NCBI GenBank assembly: GCA_964404595.1
Contig: CAYOKQ010000050.1
Location: 1-11,410, forward strand
Source: CAYJXA01 sp964404595
GTDB taxonomy: Archaea; Nanobdellota; Nanobdellia; Woesearchaeales; GW2011-AR9
Direction of reading: 5' to 3'
Length of the DNA stretch: 11,410 nt
The notes beneath the pieces were generated by a model. It worked only from the letters and a program-made list of their open reading frames with translations. It made no database searches and had not been told where the DNA came from. Position numbers and translations under genes: made by a program. This document shows positions 6,022 to 11,410 of the stretch, in pieces. The stretch's first letter is position 1, and every line of letters starts with the position of its first letter.

Positions 6022-6774
6022 GGTTTGTGCTGCTCGCAATCGCGAAACTTCTTCCATAAATTCGTGCACGAGCCGTCTTTCTACTGGAGCTTGGGTATCT
6101 TTACCTGGTTTAAAAGCACTTCCCACGATGGCACCATCGGCAATTGACAATTGCTCATATACATTAGCAGCAGTAACGCCGGCGCCAACAATAAGGGGAT
6201 AATCGCACCCAAGCGTTTCCCTAAATGCGATAATTTTTTCCCGCGGGGTTTCGTGTCCAGTTCCCGACCCGGTTACCACAACAGCATCTGCTAGCTGGCG
6301 TCCAACCATAAGGTCAGCCTCCACATTCGAGTCCGAAATTGGCTGATAATATTTTGGCCTCACACCTCCTAAGACTACAATGCCAGGCATTTGCTGACGT
6401 AGCTGCATATAGCCCTGCACGTCAAAATCGGGTGTATTCCTGTATTTTCCCGCAACGTAATCTAATTGCACAAATCCCGCATATTTTGCAGCCATGCGCA
6501 GTGCACTCTCAAATTCATTTGGCAGTATATTTACACCCAGAACTAATTTTGTGTGACTAAATTGAGATGCCGCTATTTCCAGAGTTTCTTGTACCTGATC
6601 CATTGAGCCATGATAATTCTCTATGATTGCGCCATCCAGACCCCCGTAATCGTAGACCGACAATTCTTCCAGTGCACGGTTAACAGGATCGTCACCTGCC
6701 AAATGAATCATGCCTAGAATCGGTTTAGGATTTGGAAATAATTGATAAAAATGATTGGTATCCATATACAGCAT
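6016..6774 (-). CDS. BtpA-family TIM-barrel protein
   Basis: A 252-residue single-domain protein of the BtpA/SgcQ family, a TIM-barrel group related in fold to phosphate-binding barrels. Bacterial BtpA was linked to photosystem I stability in cyanobacteria; the archaeal role is not established. Family blocks seen in order are G-M-I-H-L-A-G (21-27), GGLDGAIIENY (44-54), L-G-V-N-I-L (79-84), ADAVVVTGSGTG (162-173), L-I-V-G-A-G-V-T-A-A-N-V (194-205) and ADGAIVGSAFK (212-222). The last two are the usual phosphate-gripping loops of such barrels. The start could be the ATG at 6774 or the one at 6765 (residue 4); the TATA-like sequence CATAAAA would fit 6765 and AAATATT would fit 6774 only loosely. 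It is divergent from the PAP2 gene and ends inside the thiI promoter. Confidence 0.85.
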   Translation of the reverse strand: MLYMDTNHFYQLFPNPKPILGMIHLAGDDPVNRALEELSVYDYGGLDGAIIENYHGSMDQVQETLEIAASQFSHTKLVLGVNILPNEFESALRMAAKYAGFVQLDYVAGKYRNTPDFDVQGYMQLRQQMPGIVVLGGVRPKYYQPISDSNVEADLMVGRQLADAVVVTGSGTGHETPREKIIAFRETLGCDYPLIVGAGVTAANVYEQLSIADGAIVGSAFKPGKDTQAPVERRLVHEFMEEVSRLRAAQTL

Positions 6775-6827
6775 GAAATTGAGCTGTTTTATGAATATTT
6801 GGATAAACCAATATCACTATCAGAACA

Positions 6828-6835
6828 TTTATATG
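6828..6835 (+). promoter_or_regulatory. TATA box of the PAP2 gene
   Basis: AACATTTATATG contains TTTATATG centred about 26 nt before the ATG at 6858, predicting a leaderless mRNA. The AACATTTATA decamer is identical to that at the ABC operon promoter, probably reflecting a shared BRE plus TATA core. Confidence 0.65.
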
Positions 6836-6857
6836 CTTTTACTGCCTTTCTCTGCGT

Positions 6858-7298
6858 ATGAAATATCTGGATATATTATTTCGTGATATAACTGCTTTTG
6901 GCGGTGCTTTCTTTTATGCATTGATAGTCATGCTTGCACTGGCTTTCAATCACGCTACTTTTGCCATTGACCTTATCCTTGGCTTTCTCTTTAGCCTCCT
7001 CATTCTCGTTCCTATACGATTACTGTATTTTCGAAATCGCCCCCGGAAGCAAAATTACTCCAATTTTTTTGAACGCATAGATGCCTCTTCCTTTCCCAGT
7101 TGGCATACGGCCAGAATCATGTTTTTAGCTATAACTGCTATCTTTTATTTTCAGAATACGTTTCTAAGTATTATTTTGGTTATCCTTGCCGTGCTGGTAT
7201 GTTATTCCCGGATCTACTTGCGAAAACATGATTGGGTAGATTTGCTAGGCGGAATCGTGTTGGCGGCAGTGACTTATTGGATAGTAATATTAATGTAA
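6858..7298 (+). CDS. PAP2-superfamily membrane phosphatase, minimal form
   Basis: A 146-residue integral membrane protein with about four to five transmembrane helices (near 14-30, 36-56, 86-99, 101-117, 128-145). All three phosphatidic-acid-phosphatase type 2 motifs are present. Motif C1 is R54-x6-R61-P62. Motif C2 is P-S-W-H at 80-83, with Trp where Gly is common and the catalytic His83 kept. Motif C3 is S117-R118-x5-H124-x3-D128 with the nucleophile His124. The enzyme probably dephosphorylates a lipid phosphate or isoprenyl diphosphate at the membrane, for example in lipid or glycan-carrier recycling; the substrate is inferred only. It is short for the family, lacking one N-terminal helix of the usual six. 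It is divergent from the BtpA gene and convergent with the aMBF1 gene. Confidence 0.88.
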   Translation: MKYLDILFRDITAFGGAFFYALIVMLALAFNHATFAIDLILGFLFSLLILVPIRLLYFRNRPRKQNYSNFFERIDASSFPSWHTARIMFLAITAIFYFQNTFLSIILVILAVLVCYSRIYLRKHDWVDLLGGIVLAAVTYWIVILM

Positions 7299-7299
7299 A

Positions 7300-7746
7300 T
7301 CATTTCCTTTTTCTTACTTTCACAAAATCGCCCAAAGTTAATTCATCTGCTTTCTGGTGTGCTTCGGCCTTGGCAGAAAAAATTTCTTCCCGTTCTATAA
7401 AATTGATCCCCAGCAGTTTTCCTAGGCGCTGGGCAGCCTCAATCCCTGGCTTTAGCGTGCCAGCCTCCCAGTGCGCCACGACACTTTCTTTCTCTTTGAG
7501 AAATTTGGCAAAATCTTCCTGAGTGAAGCCTCTTTTTTCACGTGCCATACGTAATAAAGAAGCATAATTATGCACGATGGTAAACGCCGGTTCTTCTGGT
7601 TTTGAGGGAGAAATAATTATCGGAGCGTTTATTTTTTTGCGGATCGTCCCGAATCTGGCACACGCATCGCATACTTTTAATTCTACTCCTTCAATGTCAG
7701 CAAGGACTAATTCAGTACTTTTTCCGCACATTTCGCATTGAGCCAT
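7300..7746 (-). CDS. Archaeal multiprotein bridging factor 1 (aMBF1)
   Basis: A 148-residue protein with the full archaeal MBF1 layout: an N-terminal zinc ribbon with C4-x2-C7 and C26-x2-C29 (CEMCGKS, VCDACARFG), a linker, an XRE/Cro-type helix-turn-helix at about 60-118 (SLLRMAREKRGFTQEDFAKF, then HWEAGTLKP) and the conserved tail L-T-L-G-D-F-V-K-V-R-K-R-K. Eukaryotic MBF1 bridges activators and TBP. Archaeal members associate with ribosomes or the small subunit and are implicated in translation; the role here is inferred from family. Length is normal. It has its own promoter, is read in the same direction as the upstream HTH-repeat gene, and its stop lies one bp from the end of the convergent PAP2 gene. 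Confidence 0.93.
   Translation of the reverse strand: MAQCEMCGKSTELVLADIEGVELKVCDACARFGTIRKKINAPIIISPSKPEEPAFTIVHNYASLLRMAREKRGFTQEDFAKFLKEKESVVAHWEAGTLKPGIEAAQRLGKLLGINFIEREEIFSAKAEAHQKADELTLGDFVKVRKRK
7303..7320 (+). terminator. T-rich termination tract after the PAP2 gene
   Basis: Just after the PAP2 stop the plus strand is pyrimidine-rich with T runs (TTTCCTTTTTCTTACTTT). Archaeal RNA polymerase commonly terminates in such tracts without a hairpin. The stretch also encodes the basic C-terminus (KVRKRK) of the convergent aMBF1, so its composition may have a coding reason. Confidence 0.35.
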
Positions 7747-7768
7747 TAATGGCAGTAGAAAGAACTGG

Positions 7769-7776
7769 TATTAAAA
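7769..7776 (-). promoter_or_regulatory. TATA box of the aMBF1 gene
   Basis: The minus strand reads ACCTTTTAATACC; TTTTAATA is centred about 26 nt before the ATG at 7746. It lies in the 43-bp gap after the stop of the HTH-repeat gene, so aMBF1 can be transcribed on its own with a leaderless start. Confidence 0.55.
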
Positions 7777-7789
7777 GGTAACGATGTGC

Positions 7790-9430
7790 TTATCTTTCCT
7801 GAGAAATTCGATAAGGCTTTATAATTTTTTCACCTGGAAATAAGACCCGCAAACCCACGATTAATTCCGGCTCATACTCAGCACGATGCTGCAAAGCATA
7901 TTCTATAGTGGCCGCAGATGTCTGCACCTTTCTTTTTATTTGTGCTTTGGATACCCCCTCATCCTGCAATAGGTATATTCTGCTGGCACTAAAACGTGTA
8001 AGTATAACTTTATTCTTCGGATCAAATTTTAAGAACTTTATTGGCCTCTTGCCTTGTTGTCTATAATAATTTTGGACCAGCTGGCATCCAATTCCTAAAA
8101 ATCTGGCTACGTCTGCCCCTGACCAAGATAACTGCGCACATGCCAGATTTACCGCTTCTTGTGCTGCATCTCGCATCATTGGCCGCTCTCCTGCCTGAAA
8201 ATAAGGCACGGCAATACTTGCCTGAGGATACATAATACGCAAAGCATCGATGATAGTAGCACTAATGGCGGTTTTTTGTTCTAAGGCATGTTCCACAACA
8301 TTTAAAGGGATGTCAAGTAGAATCGTAGTTTCCTCTAAGGTAAATCTGCAGGCATCAATACTCTCATAGATCTGGCTGGCAAGACGATACGTAAGAACAC
8401 TTTTTGTTCCGCCAAATCCAGAGTATTTAATTCTCAATCTTTCTGCAGGATGTCTTCGCCCCCCTTGTTGTTCAAAATAGTTATACACAGAACCAACATA
8501 GATGTTGGTAAAATAAGCGATATCTTTTTCTGGTAATACGGTTGAACCACCCCGCCGGACTAATTCTTTCTTCTTGGCCAATATCTGTGATGAAGGCCTA
8601 TATTTTCTCCCCAAAGGAGGTTTGATCCCGATTTGCCGCAAAAATGTGCTTGCACTTGAAAAATGAAAATATCCCTTGGAAAGTTCTTTCAATGAAGGTG
8701 GTTTTCCCTCTTGTAGTGTTTGTTCATACCGCTGGAAAAAAAGTAATATTTTTTCAAGAGGGATATTATCGGGATTTTTTCGCCTGGAAAAATCAGCTTC
8801 AACCATCTTTTCATAAGCCCAGCCTTGTTCATGCGCCTTTACCTTGATATGTTCCTCCAGACAATAAAGAATGTGCTGGCGCAGTTGAATCATTTTATTT
8901 TTGTCTTCGTGAGTGGAAAATTTGTATTTTACTTGTTGCTGCCGCCAATAATACTTTTGTCCTGATTGGTCGGCATATTGATGCACTGCCTGCCTGGTCA
9001 TTGGTGTGCCATCTTTTTTCAGCACCCTTGCGGCGATATCATTTGCCGAGAACCCCTCATCAAATAAAGTATCGATCTCCGGTCGGTGGCGGCAAGGGAT
9101 AATATCTTCTGGAAGAACAATTTGATATTGCTTGCGTAGAAAAGTAAATTTTGCTATTCCGCACCCTGCTTTTTGGCATAATACTTCCAATGAACGCTCT
9201 CCTTGCTGCAATTCATCTTGAATGATTGTTGCCTGGATATTTTGAGGCAATTGAAGCCTTGGTCTGTTTCCAGTCACCGATGGAGGCCCTTTTCGCCCCC
9301 GGGGCAAAGAAATCCTTTCTTGAGAAGCAAGATAATAGACCACACTTTTGCTGATGCCCAATTCTTGAGCAATCTCAGGAGCGGTACTGCCCTGCTCTGC
9401 CAGAGCCCGGATTGATTCTTCTGTGGACAT
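7790..9430 (-). CDS. Multi-helix-turn-helix repeat protein, putative DNA-binding
   Basis: A 546-residue soluble, basic protein built from a chain of helix-turn-helix-like units. Residues 4-40 (I-R-A-L-A-E-Q-G-S-T-A-P-E-I-A-Q-E-L-G-I-S-K-S-V-V-Y-Y-L) form a clear resolvase/homeodomain-like HTH followed by a basic P-R-G-R-K arm. Further units lie near 66-105, 117-157 (LFDEGFSANDIAARVL, then MTRQAVHQY) and 246-280. Residues 287-410 and 424-540 are a divergent tandem duplication, each holding two HTH-like units: N-Y-x-x-Q-Q-G, S-x-I-Y, A-L, L-R-x-x-[YF]-P and P-Y recur in the same order. No nuclease, ATPase or recombinase motif is visible. It could be a regulator or chromatin-like protein. I believe similar proteins occur in DPANN genomes but cannot confirm this. 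It is divergent from the ATP-citrate lyase genes; the start is supported by a TATA box 28 nt upstream. Confidence 0.75.
   Translation of the reverse strand: MSTEESIRALAEQGSTAPEIAQELGISKSVVYYLASQERISLPRGRKGPPSVTGNRPRLQLPQNIQATIIQDELQQGERSLEVLCQKAGCGIAKFTFLRKQYQIVLPEDIIPCRHRPEIDTLFDEGFSANDIAARVLKKDGTPMTRQAVHQYADQSGQKYYWRQQQVKYKFSTHEDKNKMIQLRQHILYCLEEHIKVKAHEQGWAYEKMVEADFSRRKNPDNIPLEKILLFFQRYEQTLQEGKPPSLKELSKGYFHFSSASTFLRQIGIKPPLGRKYRPSSQILAKKKELVRRGGSTVLPEKDIAYFTNIYVGSVYNYFEQQGGRRHPAERLRIKYSGFGGTKSVLTYRLASQIYESIDACRFTLEETTILLDIPLNVVEHALEQKTAISATIIDALRIMYPQASIAVPYFQAGERPMMRDAAQEAVNLACAQLSWSGADVARFLGIGCQLVQNYYRQQGKRPIKFLKFDPKNKVILTRFSASRIYLLQDEGVSKAQIKRKVQTSAATIEYALQHRAEYEPELIVGLRVLFPGEKIIKPYRISQER
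7811..8572 (-). repeat. Internal tandem duplication coding for two ~120-residue repeats
   Basis: Within the HTH-repeat gene, codons 287-410 (8201-8572) and 424-540 (7811-8161) align over their whole length with one gap of about six residues. Matching marks are D-I-A-x-F / D-V-A-x-F, NYFEQQG / NYYRQQG, SQIY / SRIY, HALEQ / YALQH, ALRIMYP / GLRVLFP and the closing P-Y. The copies are strongly diverged, so the duplication is old. Confidence 0.75.
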
Positions 9431-9454
9431 GATTTTCTGTGTGAGTCCTATAAC

Positions 9455-9461
9455 TTATAAA
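9455..9461 (-). promoter_or_regulatory. TATA box of the HTH-repeat gene
   Basis: The minus strand reads GATTTATAAGTTA; TTTATAA is centred about 28 nt upstream of the ATG at 9430, giving a leaderless or nearly leaderless transcript. Confidence 0.6.
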
Positions 9462-9463
9462 TC

Positions 9464-9480
9464 TTACTACTGTTTAGTAA
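9464..9480. promoter_or_regulatory. Palindrome TTACTA-N5-TAGTAA beside the HTH-gene TATA box
   Basis: TTACTA (9464-9469) and TAGTAA (9475-9480) form a perfect inverted repeat with a 5-bp spacer and arm centres 11 bp apart. It sits two bp upstream of the TATA box of the HTH-repeat gene, in the BRE region, within the divergent control region shared with the ATP-citrate lyase genes. It is a candidate dimeric regulator site; the regulator is unknown. Confidence 0.5.
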
Positions 9481-9501
9481 TATTGGTAAAAAAAATCTCA
9501 A

Positions 9502-9521
9502 ACCAAAGTATACCAAAGTAT
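9502..9521 (+). repeat. Tandem 10-bp direct repeat ACCAAAGTAT x2
   Basis: ACCAAAGTAT occurs at 9502-9511 and again, immediately adjacent, at 9512-9521. The period is close to one helical turn, so a protein could bind both copies on the same DNA face. The second copy runs into GTATAAATG, a candidate TATA box for the ATP-citrate lyase operon. Confidence 0.6.
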
Positions 9522-9555
9522 AAATGTAAGATTATTCTTCCAAAAGATTTTAAAA
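9518..9555 (+). promoter_or_regulatory. Candidate promoter region of the ATP-citrate lyase operon (two TATA-like boxes)
   Basis: Box 1 is GTATAAAT at 9518-9525; transcription would start near 9547 and leave a leader of about 30 nt carrying GAGGGA at 9565-9570, seven nt before the ATG. Box 2 is TTTTAAAA at 9548-9555, centred about 26 nt from the ATG, which would give a leaderless mRNA as at the other promoters here. Box 1 with the SD, or both, may be used; the sequence alone does not decide. Confidence 0.5.
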
Positions 9556-9577
9556 GTATCTTAAGAGGGATTGTTTA

Positions 9578-10828
9578 ATGGCCCGACGTAAAATTCGTGA
9601 GTTTGACGCAAAGACCTTGTTGCAAGATTACTTACGCACCAAAGGCATCTCCATGAACTGGCAAGGAATACTCGTTAGCCGCGATATGAATCTTGATGCA
9701 CTCCTTCCCCAGCATCCCTGGCTCAAAGAACCTTTGGCAGTAAAACCAGATCAATTGTTCGGAAAAAGAGGCCAGATGAATCTGGTGGGATTAAATCTGA
9801 ACTTATCTCAAGTTAAAGAATTTATTCAAACTCACGCCAGTGCAACAATTGCCCAGGCCACCGATGCTTTAATTTATTTTCTGATTGAACCATTTGTCCC
9901 GCACACTCAAGAATATCATCTCTCGCTGGTTTCACAACGAGAAGGAATTGAACTGAACTTTTCCGTTAACGGTGGAATAAATATAGAAAATTATTGGCAC
10001 ACTGTCAAGAAAAGTCTTATTCAAACCAAAGATATGATCTGCTTGGAGGAGATTGACGCTCTTATCCACCAAGCGCCCCCAGAGCATAAAAGTGCCATCG
10101 CAGCATTTATCATTGCAGTCTTTAAGTGTTTCCAGGACTTAGATTTTACTTACCTTGAATTTAATCCTTTTAGCATTGATGAGCACGGGGTGCAGGTTCT
10201 CGATACTGTCGCCATTGTGGACGATTGTGCTTCTTTTTTGCATAAAGAGGAGTGGTCTGCTCTTGCTTTTCCAAGATCTTTTGGACAGAAATTATTTCCC
10301 GAAGAAGAATTTATTGAAAGTATAGACAAAGAAAGCGGCGCCTCCTTAAAATTAACCATCCTCAATCCCCAAGGACGAATCTGGAACATTTTATCTGGCG
10401 GCGGAGCGAGCATCATTTACTTAGACACTATCGCCAATTTAGGAAAGCAGGAAGAGATTGCCAATTACGGTGAGTACTCCGGCAACCCCACCACACCAGA
10501 ATCATATCAGTATGCCAAAACGATTTTAGACTTGATGACCAGGGAGCAGCATCCACAAGGCAAAATTCTGATTATAGGTGGCGCTATTGCCAATTTCACC
10601 GATGTAGAAAAAACATTTATCGGCATTATTAAAGCCTTGCGTGAATATCAAGAAAAATTGCGGGCAGGAAAAGTTTCTATTTTTGTACGCCGGGGGGGGC
10701 CTAACTATGAAAAAGGGCTGCGGCTCATGCGACAGGCAGGAAAAGAGATGGATATTCCTATGCTGGTGCAAGGACCAGATACCCCGATGATAGACATTGT
10801 TGGAAAAGCAATTGAGGCATTACAATGA
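9578..10828 (+). CDS. aclB: ATP-citrate lyase, small (ATP-grasp/citrate-binding) subunit
   Basis: A 416-residue subunit of ATP-citrate lyase, which uses ATP and CoA to split citrate into acetyl-CoA and oxaloacetate. It corresponds to the N-terminal part of animal ACLY and to plant ACLA (about 423 residues). Residues 10-245 form an ATP-grasp-like domain with L-A-V-K-P-D-Q-L (53-60), G-K-R-G (62-65), FLIEPFVPHTQ (101-111) and F-T-Y-L-E-F-N-P (190-197). Residues 250-416 form the citrate-binding domain with SGASLKLTILNPQGRIW (253-269), S-G-G-G-A-S (273-278), ANYGEYSG (295-302), K-I-L-I-I-G-G-A-I-A-N-F-T (329-341) and F-V-R-R-G-G-P-N-Y (369-377). In animal ACLY the N-F-T and R-R-G-G loops contact citrate. 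All look intact. The frame overlaps the large-subunit gene by ATGA, and the aclB-aclA order matches the operon of green sulfur bacteria. The symbol follows bacterial usage. Confidence 0.95.
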   Translation: MARRKIREFDAKTLLQDYLRTKGISMNWQGILVSRDMNLDALLPQHPWLKEPLAVKPDQLFGKRGQMNLVGLNLNLSQVKEFIQTHASATIAQATDALIYFLIEPFVPHTQEYHLSLVSQREGIELNFSVNGGINIENYWHTVKKSLIQTKDMICLEEIDALIHQAPPEHKSAIAAFIIAVFKCFQDLDFTYLEFNPFSIDEHGVQVLDTVAIVDDCASFLHKEEWSALAFPRSFGQKLFPEEEFIESIDKESGASLKLTILNPQGRIWNILSGGGASIIYLDTIANLGKQEEIANYGEYSGNPTTPESYQYAKTILDLMTREQHPQGKILIIGGAIANFTDVEKTFIGIIKALREYQEKLRAGKVSIFVRRGGPNYEKGLRLMRQAGKEMDIPMLVQGPDTPMIDIVGKAIEALQ

Positions 10829-11410
10829 AATTCACCAAGATCACTACGGCGATATTCTATAATCTTAAAGCTCTTCCCCTCCAGCAGATGCTTGATTTTG
10901 ATTATATGTGCCAACGAACACCAAGCGTGGTTGCCATCGTCCATCCAGGCAGGGCAGGATTTCACAAAGCGTTCTTCGGGCAGAAAGAAATCCTTATACC
11001 CATTTATGAAACTTTAGCAGAAGCAACCACCAAACATTCCAACGCCCAAGTCCTCATTAATTTTGCCTCTTTCCGGTCGGCGTTTTCACCCTCGCAGGAA
11101 GCCCTACAGACACCATCGATACAAAGCGTGGTGATCGTGGCCGAAGGAGTTCCCGAAAGACAGACTAAAGAACTAATTGCACTGGCAAAAAAAAACAATA
11201 AGCTGATTATCGGCCCATCCACTGTGGGCGGCGTCGCCGCCGGCGCTTTTCGCATTGCGGGATACGCCGGTGGAAAAATAGAAAATATTGTGCGGGCAAA
11301 ATTATATCGTCCTGGGAGCGTGGGATTGGTTTCCAAGTCCGGGGGCATGATGAACGAATTGTTCTCGATGATTGCACGTACGACTGACGGAACTAAAGAA
11401 GGGATTGCCA
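10825..11410 (+). CDS. aclA: ATP-citrate lyase, large subunit, N-terminal part
   Basis: The first 195 codons of the large subunit; the gene continues past the right edge. The protein starts MKFTKITTAIFYN, and its ATG overlaps the aclB stop (ATGA), with GAGG seven nt upstream. Visible blocks match the CoA-binding/ligase region of ACLY: M-L-D-F-D-Y-M-C (22-29), G-Q-K-E-I-L-I-P (52-59), V-L-I-N-F-A-S-F-R-S-A (76-86), I-V-A-E-G-V-P-E-R (103-111), I-I-G-P-S-T-V-G-G (128-136), A-K-L-Y-R-P-G-S-V-G (159-168), S-K-S-G-G-M-M-N-E-L (171-180) and RTTDGTKEGIA at the edge. The phosphohistidine loop and the citrate-synthase-like lyase domain of this roughly 600-residue subunit lie downstream, so catalytic completeness cannot be judged. 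The short ORFs on the opposite strand here are shadows. Confidence 0.95.
   Translation, partial: MKFTKITTAIFYNLKALPLQQMLDFDYMCQRTPSVVAIVHPGRAGFHKAFFGQKEILIPIYETLAEATTKHSNAQVLINFASFRSAFSPSQEALQTPSIQSVVIVAEGVPERQTKELIALAKKNNKLIIGPSTVGGVAAGAFRIAGYAGGKIENIVRAKLYRPGSVGLVSKSGGMMNELFSMIARTTDGTKEGIA

Noticed and set aside
7790..9430. The multi-HTH protein as a transposase or site-specific recombinase
   Set aside because: No DDE, tyrosine or serine recombinase catalytic pattern and no flanking inverted repeats are visible; only DNA-binding-like units are present.
10692..10699. Run of eight G in aclB, a possible frameshift or sequencing error
   Set aside because: The frame reads R-R-G-G-P-N-Y across the run, a conserved ACL motif, and stays open on both sides, so the sequence is intact.
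10150..11348. Minus-strand open frames opposite the ATP-citrate lyase genes
   Set aside because: Antisense shadows of strongly conserved coding sequence on the plus strand.
1..11410. Search for CRISPR arrays, tRNA or rRNA genes, insertion sequences and attachment sites
   Set aside because: No regularly spaced repeats, cloverleaf-like sequence, transposase genes or terminal repeats were seen by eye; the repeats found are short and promoter-linked.

Overview
The window looks like a chromosomal stretch of an archaeon, most likely a small-genome lineage such as Woesearchaeota or another DPANN group; the lineage is a tentative inference. The archaeal signs are: an aMBF1 gene (N-terminal zinc ribbon plus XRE-type HTH); an S-layer/COG1361-type membrane-anchored protein next to an FtsX/MacB-like ABC transporter; and archaeal TATA boxes whose centre lies about 25-28 nt upstream of the first ATG of nearly every transcription unit. 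That spacing implies mostly leaderless mRNAs, while genes inside operons carry Shine-Dalgarno (SD) motifs. The DNA is compact, moderately AT-rich and has no intergenic gap above about 180 bp. No tRNA, rRNA, CRISPR array or insertion sequence was seen.

Layout. 1-687 (minus): the start of a short-chain dehydrogenase, preceded by a MazE/MazF-type toxin-antitoxin pair with its own promoter and a two-hexamer operator. 864-1616 (minus): an unrecognised, all-helical, AT-rich gene. 1724-4410 (minus): a three-gene operon of ABC ATPase, COG1361/CARDB-type surface protein and MacB/FtsX-like permease, probably one export or membrane-remodelling complex. 4514-5992 (minus): a two-gene operon of a ThiI-type PP-loop sulfurtransferase lacking its usual RNA-binding domains, followed by a coiled-coil protein with a degenerate methyltransferase-like fold. 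6016-6774 (minus): a BtpA-family TIM-barrel protein, divergent from a minimal PAP2 phosphatase at 6858-7298 (plus). 7300-7746 (minus): aMBF1. 7790-9430 (minus): a 546-residue protein made of repeated helix-turn-helix-like units. 9578-11410 (plus): the small and large subunits of ATP-citrate lyase; the large one runs off the window.

How the genes relate. ATP-citrate lyase splits citrate to acetyl-CoA and oxaloacetate and is the most metabolically informative item. It is transcribed divergently from the multi-HTH protein, across a 147-bp region holding a palindrome, a tandem 10-bp repeat and two candidate TATA boxes, so a regulatory link is plausible but unproven. The points most worth a second look are the internally duplicated multi-HTH protein, the ThiI fragment and its odd partner, the operator-like repeats at three promoters, and the consistent leaderless architecture, which also corrects two start codons.
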